The notes beneath the pieces were generated by a model, which was given only the letters and a program-made list of their open reading frames with translations, was not told where the DNA came from and searched no databases. The position numbers and the translations under genes were made by a program. Shown piece after piece: positions 36,296-44,406 of a DNA stretch of 64,000 bases. Location of the stretch: NCBI RefSeq assembly GCF_000746845.1, contig NZ_KN050846.1, positions 1,628,963 through 1,692,962 on the forward strand, in the 5' to 3' direction. Numbering within the stretch: position 1 is the first letter of the stretch; every line of letters starts with the position of its first letter. This stretch comes from Altibacter lentus (GTDB lineage: Bacteria > Bacteroidota > Bacteroidia > Flavobacteriales > Flavobacteriaceae).

Positions 36296-36973
36296 TTAAT
36301 TCTCTAAATTATTATCTTCACCTTCACCCGTTGTAGCTTCAGACATTCCTGAAGTCGTTACCATTTGTGGTGTTTTGACATTCAAACTATCCTTTCCTGC
36401 AGGCTCCAATAAAGGTTCTCCTTTAAGCGCTGCAGTAAGGTTCATGACATGTTGTGTAATCTGCCAGCGCTCAAGCTCGTTGGTTTGCGACGCATAAGAT
36501 CCCATGGCATTAAGACCGAACATTTGAACATGATACACGCTTCCTTCGGTAATATTTCTTCCTGGATCACCGTAGCTTGGTATTCCCAAAAACTTTTCAC
36601 GCTGTGCCAAGATGCCTTGGCCGTCTCCTTTATCACCGTGACAAACAGCACAGTAGATAGTATACAATTGGCTTCCGGCAGCCAAGTTCTCTTCTGTTAC
36701 TTCCAACGGATTTTTTAATTCTGTTCTCGCTAGTTCGAGACCTGCCGTAGAATTTTCGTAATCGTACGGTTGCCATCCTCTTGGAATGGAACCTTCAGCA
36801 GGCAACATAGCTTCCTGACCTCCCGGAAAAATATCGTAATTTCCATAGGTTTCATACCCAACAGGCTCATACATGTTGGTCATGTATTGATAGTTAGGTC
36901 TGTTGGAATCGAAACATGAAACCAAAAGAGCTGCCACAAAAAGGGTAAGGCTTATATTTAAGATCTTCTTCAT
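36296..36973 (-). CDS. actE: Alternative complex III cytochrome c subunit ActE
   Basis: A 225-residue lipoprotein: signal peptide with the lipobox LLVSC, giving an anchored N-terminal cysteine, and one mono-haem cytochrome c domain with CAVCHGDKGDGQG (haem attachment CxxCH). The GSYASQTNELERWQITQHVMNL segment provides the distal Met side. I start at the ATG at 36973, one base after the actD stop codon; the longer frame from 36997 would overlap actD and spoil the signal peptide. It likely passes electrons from ActA to the oxidase. Confidence 0.93.
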   Translation of the reverse strand: MKKILNISLTLFVAALLVSCFDSNRPNYQYMTNMYEPVGYETYGNYDIFPGGQEAMLPAEGSIPRGWQPYDYENSTAGLELARTELKNPLEVTEENLAAGSQLYTIYCAVCHGDKGDGQGILAQREKFLGIPSYGDPGRNITEGSVYHVQMFGLNAMGSYASQTNELERWQITQHVMNLTAALKGEPLLEPAGKDSLNVKTPQMVTTSGMSEATTGEGEDNNLEN

Positions 36974-36974
36974 A

Positions 36975-37511
36975 TTAGTGGTCTTCGTCATTTTCAATTA
37001 AACTAATTTCCAATGCTCCAGTATCGTACAAAAATTTTGAAAGTTTTTCTACATCGTGATGACCTGCATCGATCGCCATTAGGAAATGGTCGTCTGTAGT
37101 ACGTACGTCGGGATTTTCAGCTTTTTTAAACGGCCATAATTTACTTCGCATGTAGAAGGTTATTACCATAAGATGTGCTGCAAAAAAGACGGTCATTTCA
37201 AACATAATAGGAACAAAAGCGGGCATATTCTCAATATAACTAAAGCTTGGTTTTCCTCCAATATCCTGTGGCCAATCTTGAATCATGATGTAATTCATCA
37301 TCACGATCGCAACAGACAGACCAACCAATCCATACATAAAAGATGTAATGGCGATTCGTGTGGGAGCTAATCCCATTGCTTTGTCCAATCCGTGTACCGG
37401 GAATGGTGTGTATACTTCTTCAATATGGTAACGTTCACCACGAACCTGCTTAACGGCTTGCATTAAGATGTCGTCATCTGTGTAAATAGCGTGAATTACT
37501 TTAGATGCCAT
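36975..37511 (-). CDS. actD: Alternative complex III subunit ActD (DUF3341)
   Basis: A 178-residue protein with two predicted membrane helices (about 59-80 and 104-122). The start at 37511 (MASKVIHAIYTDDDILMQAV) is 4 bases after actC; an in-frame ATG at 37583 would overlap actC by 68 bases. The FPVHGLDKAMGLAPTRIAITSF segment and WPQDIGGKP are typical of ActD. Its role in the complex is structural as far as is known. Confidence 0.93.
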   Translation of the reverse strand: MASKVIHAIYTDDDILMQAVKQVRGERYHIEEVYTPFPVHGLDKAMGLAPTRIAITSFMYGLVGLSVAIVMMNYIMIQDWPQDIGGKPSFSYIENMPAFVPIMFEMTVFFAAHLMVITFYMRSKLWPFKKAENPDVRTTDDHFLMAIDAGHHDVEKLSKFLYDTGALEISLIENDEDH

Positions 37512-37515
37512 ACTA

Positions 37516-39288
37516 CTAGTTGTTTTTAAGTTTAGCTGCTTGGCCGGCCCAGTCGTCACGTTTCGCTCTTCCGGGAAACTCATCGATGATGCTGTCCAAT
37601 AAATCGTATTCTCTGTCTGTCATTCGGCTTACCTGCTCAAATGTATAGATTCCTAACTGGTGTAATTTCTGTTCCATGACAGGTCCGACACCACTTATTA
37701 GTTTGAGATCGTCTTGTGTTTGAGTGGCAGGATCGAAACGGCCTATACTATCTAACAGGCTTTCTGTTTTTTCTTTCTGAAGTTCTGTGTCGGCTACCGC
37801 TCCAGCACTTACCGTATCGGTATAATCGGTGCTCGTTTCATCCATCTGCACCGTATTGGCTTTCGGTTCACGCACTAGAGGTGAGTAATGTTTTACATCG
37901 TCTCCGTGCTTTTCGCGTAATGCTTTGTATTTACTTCCGGAAGATTTCAAAATAGATTTTACTTCTGCCTGTGCGATCACAGGGAATGTTCTAGAATATA
38001 ATAAGAACAACACGAAAAAGAAGCCTATGGTTCCAATAAAGATTCCAATATCGACAAAGGTTGGTGAGAACATCGTCCATGAGGACGGAAGGTAATCACG
38101 GTGTAATGACGTAACGATAATCACGAAACGTTCAAACCACATTCCAATATTCACGACAATGGAAATAAAGAAGGAGAACATAATACTGGTACGTAGTTTC
38201 TTGAACCACATAAACTGCGGAGAGAAAACGTTACACGTCATCATTGCCCAATATGCCCACCAGTAAGGTCCGGTAGCACGGTTGAGGAACGCATACTGTT
38301 CGTATTCTACTCCTGAATACCAGGCAATGAATAATTCGGTAATATAAGCCACCCCTACAATAGAACCGGTGAGCATAATTACAATATTCATCAATTCGAT
38401 ATGCTGTACGGTGATATAATCTTCAAGGTTCGATACCTTCCGCATAATGATCAAGAGGGTGTTCACCATTGCAAATCCCGAAAAGATCGCTCCGGCCACA
38501 AAGTACGGTGGGAAGATGGTGGTATGCCAACCCGGTATTACCGAAGTAGCAAAGTCAAAAGATACAATGGTATGCACCGAAAGTACAAGCGGTGTTGCCA
38601 AACCGGCCAATACCAGAGATACTTCTTCGAAGCGTTGCCAGTCTTTAGCACGTCCACTCCATCCAAAGGATAAAATACTGTATACTCGTTTTGTAAATGG
38701 TGTGATTGCACGGTCACGTATCATCGCAAAGTCGGGCAATAAACCAGTCCACCAGAATACCAATGATACCGAAAGATACGTAGAGATCGCAAACACGTCC
38801 CAAAGTAATGGTGAGTTAAAATTCACCCACAAAGATCCAAACTGGTTTGGAATTGGCAATACCCAATAAGCCAACCACGGACGTCCCATGTGAATAATTG
38901 GGAACAGACCTGCTTGTATTACCGAGAAAATGGTCATTGCCTCCGCAGATCTATTAATCGCCATTCTCCATTTTTGACGGAAGAGCAGCAGTACCGCAGA
39001 TATCAGGGTTCCTGCGTGACCAATACCTACCCACCAAACAAAGTTGGTAATATCCCAAGCCCAATTCACGGTTTTATTCAATCCCCAGACTCCAATTCCA
39101 GTTGAGACAGTGTAAATGATACATCCCACTCCCCACAAAAAGGCTACTAGGGCAATAGTGAATACTATCCACCAAGATTTATTGGCTTTGCCTTCCACAG
39201 GGGCAGCCACATCCACAGTAACATCGTGGTAGGATTTATCGCCTGTAACTAAGGGTCTTCTAATAGGTGCTTCGTAATGCGACGCCAT
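37516..39288 (-). CDS. actC: Alternative complex III subunit ActC (NrfD-like) with C-terminal helix-hairpin-helix domain
   Basis: A 590-residue protein. Residues about 1-465 are the NrfD/PsrC-like quinol-binding membrane subunit with ten helices (for example FVWWVGIGHAGTLISAVLLL and SVHTIVSFDFATSVIPGWHT). A hydrophilic linker follows, and residues 528-590 form a helix-hairpin-helix unit (LKLISGVGPVMEQKLHQLG, then YTFEQVSRMTDREYDLLD). Usual ActC proteins end near the membrane part, so the extra domain is notable. It lies between actB and actD. Confidence 0.93.
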   Translation of the reverse strand: MASHYEAPIRRPLVTGDKSYHDVTVDVAAPVEGKANKSWWIVFTIALVAFLWGVGCIIYTVSTGIGVWGLNKTVNWAWDITNFVWWVGIGHAGTLISAVLLLFRQKWRMAINRSAEAMTIFSVIQAGLFPIIHMGRPWLAYWVLPIPNQFGSLWVNFNSPLLWDVFAISTYLSVSLVFWWTGLLPDFAMIRDRAITPFTKRVYSILSFGWSGRAKDWQRFEEVSLVLAGLATPLVLSVHTIVSFDFATSVIPGWHTTIFPPYFVAGAIFSGFAMVNTLLIIMRKVSNLEDYITVQHIELMNIVIMLTGSIVGVAYITELFIAWYSGVEYEQYAFLNRATGPYWWAYWAMMTCNVFSPQFMWFKKLRTSIMFSFFISIVVNIGMWFERFVIIVTSLHRDYLPSSWTMFSPTFVDIGIFIGTIGFFFVLFLLYSRTFPVIAQAEVKSILKSSGSKYKALREKHGDDVKHYSPLVREPKANTVQMDETSTDYTDTVSAGAVADTELQKEKTESLLDSIGRFDPATQTQDDLKLISGVGPVMEQKLHQLGIYTFEQVSRMTDREYDLLDSIIDEFPGRAKRDDWAGQAAKLKNN

Positions 39289-39315
39289 ATCTTTATTTAC
39301 TATTTCTTAGTTAGT

Positions 39316-42300
39316 TTAAACTTCGCTTGTATTTCTCACTTTCGTCTGGTACACCACATTCGGCTTTGTACCTACCGCTTCAAGTAAGTGATACATTCTA
39401 TTATTGTTCGCTAATTCGTATATCTTGCTGTCATGGTCATTGACATCTCCAAATACCATTGCTCCTTTATCACATGCCGAAGAGCAAGCAGTTTGGAACT
39501 CTCCGTCCTTGATCTCTCTTCCATCTCGTTTCGCTTCCAAAATGGTCAACTGTGTCATTTGAATACACATAGAACATTTCTCCATCACACCTCGGGAACG
39601 TACCACCACATCCGGATTCAGTACCATACGTCCAAGATCATTGTTCATGTGGTAATCGAACTCATCGTTCTCTGCATACAAGAACCAGTTAAAACGACGT
39701 ACTTTATAAGGACAGTTGTTCGCACAGTAGCGGGTTCCTACACAACGGTTATACGCCATGTGGTTTTGTCCCTGACGTCCGTGCGAAGTTGCCGCAACCG
39801 GACACACGGTTTCACATGGTGCATGGTTACAATGCTGACACATTACCGGCTGGAAAGCAACCTGTGGATTGGCAGATGGGTTTTCCATTTCACCGTATTC
39901 TGATAGAGAACTTCCCAATCCAGAAATATTATCTTTTTTCTCAAAATCGTTCTCAAAAGTTTCCTCGCTCGAGTAATAGCGGTCAATACGCAACCAGTGC
40001 ATATCACGGCTTTTACGCATTTCTTCTTTTCCTACTACAGGAACATTGTTTTCTGCATGACAAGCGATAACACAGGCACCACATCCGGTACATGCGTTAA
40101 GATCGATAGAAAGGTTAAAGTGATGTCCTACAGAGCGATCAAATCCTTCCCAAAGGTCTGCATCGGGTGAGGTTACCGGAATTTCCTGATGATCTTTTGA
40201 TACCATAGGCATAGGATTCCATACCTCAGCATCTTTAGTATTGAATATCTCAAGAGACGTTTCTCTAATGATATCGCGTCCCATCATAGTATTGTGAAGC
40301 TGAACACAAGCAAACTCGTGAACACCGGGAACTTTTTCCAAGCTCACTTTTTGAACTGAAGAGAAATCTTTGTACAAGGGATAAGCATTCACCCCGGTTT
40401 GCATTTCTTCCTGAATTCCTTCTTTCTTCCCATATCCTAATGCCAATCCTACAGAACCTTTTGCTTGGCCCGGCTGAATTATTACAGGTACATTTTCAAT
40501 TACCACATCACCCATACGAACGTTCACATAGCTTCCGTTCAATCCTCCGTTTGCCACGTGGTTATTCTCTAAGCCCATTTCTGAAGCATCTTCTGCAGAA
40601 ACAGTTACATAGTTATCCCACGTTGTTCTGGTAATAGGATCGGGCATTTCTTGCAACCATGGGTTATTGGCTTGTGCGCCATCACCTAGAGAGGTTTTTG
40701 TATATAAGGTAAGCCACAGGTCTCCTTCTTGTAACGCTGAAGACAGCGCCCCATTGGCAGAATTGCTCTCAAGCGTTTCAGAAATCTGGTCTGTTGGAGA
40801 TGCTGTGGTATCTGTTTCAACTGAAGCATCACTTAGCAGTACACCATCATGCAATGCTTGATTCCATGAAGTTCCTCCCAGAACAGATGCCCAAGTTTCT
40901 TTTATATAATCGTAATAATTCTTCGGATTCGCAGTCCACTTCAGTAAACAATCCTGAAATTGTCTCGTATTGAACAATGGACGAATGGTAGGTTGTATTA
41001 AACTGAAACTGCCTTTTTTCATTTGAAGATCACCCCAGGACTCCAGATAATGAGGCGTGGCGGCTACTAATTGCGCTAATGAGGCAGTGGCGTCCAACTT
41101 CATGGCAAATGCCATAGACATTTCTAAGTTCTTATACCCTTCAACAAAAGAATCGTTGTCTGGGAATGAATATACAGGGTCTACACCTACCGTGATCAAT
41201 CCTTTCACCACCCCAGCAGCAACCGCGCTCATGACGCGTTGAACCTCTGCGCTGTTCCCCATGGCGGTAAGTCGAGGTTTTGTGGCATCCATCACTTCAC
41301 TATTGGCATTGTAGGAAAGAACGGCCTTTTGTGCGGCAACGTTTGGCAATCCTGTAATGATCACTCCTTTACTACCTGCTTTTTGCAATTGTGCTTTGGC
41401 ATTTGAAACCGCTTCGGCCATAGCAGGAGGTAATCCCACTGCAGAACCTCCGGTCAAGGCCTTTAAAATCTCTATTTGTTGTCCCGGTGTTGCAGGGATA
41501 CGTTTGTCTGCATTGGCGCCAGAAAGCGTCATGTTCGCTTCAAACTGGATGTGCTTGGACATTTTTCCATTCTTCGGAATACGTCCTTGAGCATAACCGG
41601 CATCATAACCACCGCCTTGCCAATCGCCTAAGAAATCTGCTCCTACAGAGACAATTACTTCAGCTTTGGAAAAATCGTAATCGGCAAGACCTCGAGTTCC
41701 GTGCACGCTTTGGAAGGCATCCAAAGCTTCCGAAGAAGATACGGTATCGTAAATTACATGACGAACATTGGGATATTTGGCAGTGAATTCTTTTATAAGT
41801 TTTGTTGTGGAAGGACTGGCAAAGGTTTGTGTCAACAGGACAACATCTTTACCCGCCATTTCATTCATTTTTTGAGCTACAGCAACATCGAATTCTTCCC
41901 AAGATGCCTCTTCTCCGTTGATCAAAGGTGTTGGCAATCGTTGTGCGTCATATAGCGACAATACAGATGCATGAACTCTGGCATTGACGCCTCCCATTTT
42001 AGAAAGATCGTTACGCTCGATCTTTATAGGTCGGCCTTCGCGTGTTTTTACCAGGACATTCGCAAAATCAAAACCATCTGCCATAGCAGTAGCATAATAA
42101 TTAGCTACCCCTGGCACTATCTCATCGGGTGCCACCACATAAGGAATGGATTTTATCACAGGTCCCTCGCAAGCAGCAAGTGAAGCCGCAGCCGTTGTAA
42201 ACCCAACATATTTTAAGAAATCGCGACGTGTTGTTGAAGTTGCTTCCAAGACATTCTTGTCTCCCAAAAATTTATCTGTAGGTATTTCTTCTACAAATTC

Positions 42301-42381
42301 ATTTTGTTGCAGGGTCTCAACAATAGAGCTGTTTTCATTTAGCTCTTCAACACTTTTCCAGTATTTCTTGTTTGATGCCAT
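39316..42381 (-). CDS. actB: Alternative complex III subunit ActB (Mo-enzyme-like and Fe-S protein)
   Basis: A 1021-residue protein. A twin-arginine motif (TTRRDFLKYVGFTTAAA) lies unusually deep, at about residues 51-67, ending near AACEGP, as is typical of the TAT-variant ActB proteins. Residues about 80-700 resemble a molybdopterin oxidoreductase large subunit but probably lack the cofactor. Residues about 760-1000 form a ferredoxin domain with CTGCGACVIAC, CQHCNHAPCETVC, CVGTRYCANNCPYK and CSMC motifs, giving several Fe-S clusters. It lies between actA and actC and carries electrons from quinol to the haems. Confidence 0.95.
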   Translation of the reverse strand: MASNKKYWKSVEELNENSSIVETLQQNEFVEEIPTDKFLGDKNVLEATSTTRRDFLKYVGFTTAAASLAACEGPVIKSIPYVVAPDEIVPGVANYYATAMADGFDFANVLVKTREGRPIKIERNDLSKMGGVNARVHASVLSLYDAQRLPTPLINGEEASWEEFDVAVAQKMNEMAGKDVVLLTQTFASPSTTKLIKEFTAKYPNVRHVIYDTVSSSEALDAFQSVHGTRGLADYDFSKAEVIVSVGADFLGDWQGGGYDAGYAQGRIPKNGKMSKHIQFEANMTLSGANADKRIPATPGQQIEILKALTGGSAVGLPPAMAEAVSNAKAQLQKAGSKGVIITGLPNVAAQKAVLSYNANSEVMDATKPRLTAMGNSAEVQRVMSAVAAGVVKGLITVGVDPVYSFPDNDSFVEGYKNLEMSMAFAMKLDATASLAQLVAATPHYLESWGDLQMKKGSFSLIQPTIRPLFNTRQFQDCLLKWTANPKNYYDYIKETWASVLGGTSWNQALHDGVLLSDASVETDTTASPTDQISETLESNSANGALSSALQEGDLWLTLYTKTSLGDGAQANNPWLQEMPDPITRTTWDNYVTVSAEDASEMGLENNHVANGGLNGSYVNVRMGDVVIENVPVIIQPGQAKGSVGLALGYGKKEGIQEEMQTGVNAYPLYKDFSSVQKVSLEKVPGVHEFACVQLHNTMMGRDIIRETSLEIFNTKDAEVWNPMPMVSKDHQEIPVTSPDADLWEGFDRSVGHHFNLSIDLNACTGCGACVIACHAENNVPVVGKEEMRKSRDMHWLRIDRYYSSEETFENDFEKKDNISGLGSSLSEYGEMENPSANPQVAFQPVMCQHCNHAPCETVCPVAATSHGRQGQNHMAYNRCVGTRYCANNCPYKVRRFNWFLYAENDEFDYHMNNDLGRMVLNPDVVVRSRGVMEKCSMCIQMTQLTILEAKRDGREIKDGEFQTACSSACDKGAMVFGDVNDHDSKIYELANNNRMYHLLEAVGTKPNVVYQTKVRNTSEV

Positions 42382-42409
42382 ATCGTTACTTGTAATTATC
42401 TATAAAATT

Positions 42410-43741
42410 TTAATAGTGACATTTTCCGCATTCCAATCCGCCCATTTGCGCGATCGTCAATTTGTCAACGCCGTATTTCTTTGACAGTTCTTCATGAATC
42501 TTAGCGTAATACTCGTTACCCGCTAAATTTACATTGGTCTCTCTATGACAGTTGATACACCACCCCATGGTCAATGGGGAAAATTGATACATGATCTCCA
42601 TCTCTTCTACAGGGCCATGACATTTTTGACATTCGATCCCGGCAACTGTAACGTGCTGTGAGTGATTAAAATAAGCGAAATCCGGCAGATTGTGAATGCG
42701 AACCCATTTAACCGGTTTTTCTTCACCGGTATACTTTTGTTCGGCCTCATCCCAGCCAACTGCGGCGTATAATTTTTGGATCTCGGCATCGTAAAACTCT
42801 TTGGTATATCCATTTTCCGGATCTACCTCGCCGTTATACTCTGCAATATTTTTGTGACAGTTCATACAGACATTCAACGATGGAATACCTGAGTGCTTAC
42901 TTTTTCGAGCCGAACTGTGACAGTAGTTACAATCTATTTGATTTGCTCCTGCGTGAATTTTGTGTGAGTAATGAATTGGCTGTACCGGAGCATACCCTTG
43001 GTCCACACCTACCTGCATCATCCAACCATACGCAAAATAACCGGCAGCCAGTAATAGAAAGATAGAGGTCACCAAGACCAAGAACTGGTTTTGAGCGAAC
43101 GCTTTCCAAATTGGCATTTTTTTCTCTTTCTCTTCGTAGGTAACACCATTTGCTTCTGCAATTCGTTTTAGAGTACTTGTCACCAGGAATAACATCACCA
43201 CCAACAACAAGAAGACCAATGCTAAAGCGCCCAAGATAATATTGTTCGAAACACCACCATCACTTTCGCCTCCTCCTCCAACAGGAATTTCAGCTACAGT
43301 TGGTTCGGGTTTCGGGGCACTGGTATAAGCTAAGATGTTATCGATATCGGTGTTTGTCAATGCCGGAAAGGCAGTCATTACCGATCTGTTGTTCTCTTCA
43401 AAAAGCTTTACGGCAAGCGCATCACCGGATTGGACCAACTCTTGACTGTTCTTAATCCATTTGTACAACCACTCTCTATCGTATTTATCAGCAACACCTC
43501 TAAGGGCCGGCCCGGTTGCTTTCTTATCCAACTTATGACACGCAGCACAATTTGCCTTGAACAGAGTTTCACCTGCGGCGACATCCCCAACACCTTCGGC
43601 TGGCGGTGTTTGTGCTTCCGTGGCTTCCGCCTCGTTAGCACTATCTTCCTGTGCAAAAATGGTAGTTGAAAACGTTAGTAAGAACACTAACAAGAGAAGT
43701 GACAATCGTGAGGGTAGATTTCGGTAATTCACCTTTTTCAT
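42410..43741 (-). CDS. actA: Alternative complex III multihaem cytochrome c subunit ActA
   Basis: A 443-residue exported protein with a signal peptide (to about residue 31). Six CxxCH haem motifs are visible: CAACH near residue 68 in an N-terminal mono-haem cytochrome c domain, then CNYCH, CMNCH, CQKCH, CINCH and CGKCH in the C-terminal pentahaem domain, with an internal membrane helix (about 163-185) and a second (about 215-235) between. The classical ActA is pentahaem, so this form carries one fused haem domain. It is the first gene of the act operon and is divergent from the SPOR gene. Confidence 0.94.
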   Translation of the reverse strand: MKKVNYRNLPSRLSLLLLVFLLTFSTTIFAQEDSANEAEATEAQTPPAEGVGDVAAGETLFKANCAACHKLDKKATGPALRGVADKYDREWLYKWIKNSQELVQSGDALAVKLFEENNRSVMTAFPALTNTDIDNILAYTSAPKPEPTVAEIPVGGGGESDGGVSNNIILGALALVFLLLVVMLFLVTSTLKRIAEANGVTYEEKEKKMPIWKAFAQNQFLVLVTSIFLLLAAGYFAYGWMMQVGVDQGYAPVQPIHYSHKIHAGANQIDCNYCHSSARKSKHSGIPSLNVCMNCHKNIAEYNGEVDPENGYTKEFYDAEIQKLYAAVGWDEAEQKYTGEEKPVKWVRIHNLPDFAYFNHSQHVTVAGIECQKCHGPVEEMEIMYQFSPLTMGWCINCHRETNVNLAGNEYYAKIHEELSKKYGVDKLTIAQMGGLECGKCHY

Positions 43742-43833
43742 ACTAATGATTAAATTATTGTCAATAGTTTGGCACGTAATTGGTTACCATTATGTTGGTT
43801 AATAGCTCGCAAAACGCACCATAAATAACGGCA

Positions 43834-43841
43834 CAAAAGTA
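43834..43841 (-). promoter_or_regulatory. Putative -7 element of the act-cta operon
   Basis: On the minus strand TACTTTTG matches TAnnTTTG, giving a start near 43828 and a leader of about 87 bases before the actA ATG. A TTTG lies 25 bases upstream, slightly long for the -33 element. Confidence 0.45.
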
Positions 43842-43913
43842 AGCTTTAAAGTCGATTTTAGAAATGCAAATAAAGTGTTAATGATTAATTTATATTTATT
43901 CTAAATAATAATT

Positions 43914-43947
43914 TTGCCGTTCTAAAAGTTATTAAGGTTTACATTTG
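43914..43947 (+). promoter_or_regulatory. Putative promoter of the SPOR-domain gene
   Basis: TTG (43914-43916), 23 bases, then TACATTTG (43940-43947), an exact TAnnTTTG match; transcription would start near 43953, about 13 bases before the ATG. A second match (TAATTTTG, 43909-43916) overlaps the TTG. Confidence 0.55.
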
Positions 43948-43965
43948 CATTAAAGACAAAAATAC

Positions 43966-44361
43966 ATGAAAATATCGTCACTACATAAATCATTCACCCT
44001 CAGTATACTAATTCTTTTTTTAAGCGGAAGTGCTTTGGCCCAACAAGCTACTTTAACCGTAAACCAAGATGCTAAAATCGCCACATTACTGGAGTTGAAG
44101 AAGTCGCTGGAAAAGGATAATAAGTTATCAGACGGGTATACTATTCAGTTGTATTATGGCGAGCTCACTGAAGCAAATTATGTGATCAAGAAATACAGAG
44201 GTTCCTATACCAACTGGCCGGCGTCCATCGAATATGAAACACCCAATTACAAGGTTTGGGTAGGAAACTATGGTACCCGGTTGGATGCTGATAGAGCCTT
44301 GGTCGAGATACAGCGAAATTTTCCTTCGGCTTTTATTTTAAAACCTGAACGCAGAAAGTAA
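43966..44361 (+). CDS. Exported SPOR-domain protein
   Basis: A 131-residue protein with a signal peptide (cleavage after SALAQ) and a C-terminal SPOR domain (about 58-128: GYTIQLYYGELTEANYVIKK ... YKVWVGNYGTRLDADRALVEI). SPOR domains bind peptidoglycan stripped of stem peptides, often at division sites. The mature protein is little more than this domain. It is divergent from the act operon and is followed by a strong bidirectional terminator. Confidence 0.88.
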   Translation: MKISSLHKSFTLSILILFLSGSALAQQATLTVNQDAKIATLLELKKSLEKDNKLSDGYTIQLYYGELTEANYVIKKYRGSYTNWPASIEYETPNYKVWVGNYGTRLDADRALVEIQRNFPSAFILKPERRK

Positions 44362-44388
44362 AAAACGCCTCTTGAAGAGGCGTTTTTT
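44359..44388. terminator. Bidirectional intrinsic terminator
   Basis: ACGCCTCTT-GAAGAGGCGT hairpin flanked by six A and six T residues. It sits between the convergent SPOR and lipase-like genes and would serve both. Confidence 0.93.
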
Positions 44389-44406
44389 GCATGTATAGCA
44401 ATCCTA

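Noticed and set aside
38447-38869. 140-residue plus-strand frame within actC
   Set aside because: Antisense shadow of a conserved membrane protein gene without any recognisable features.
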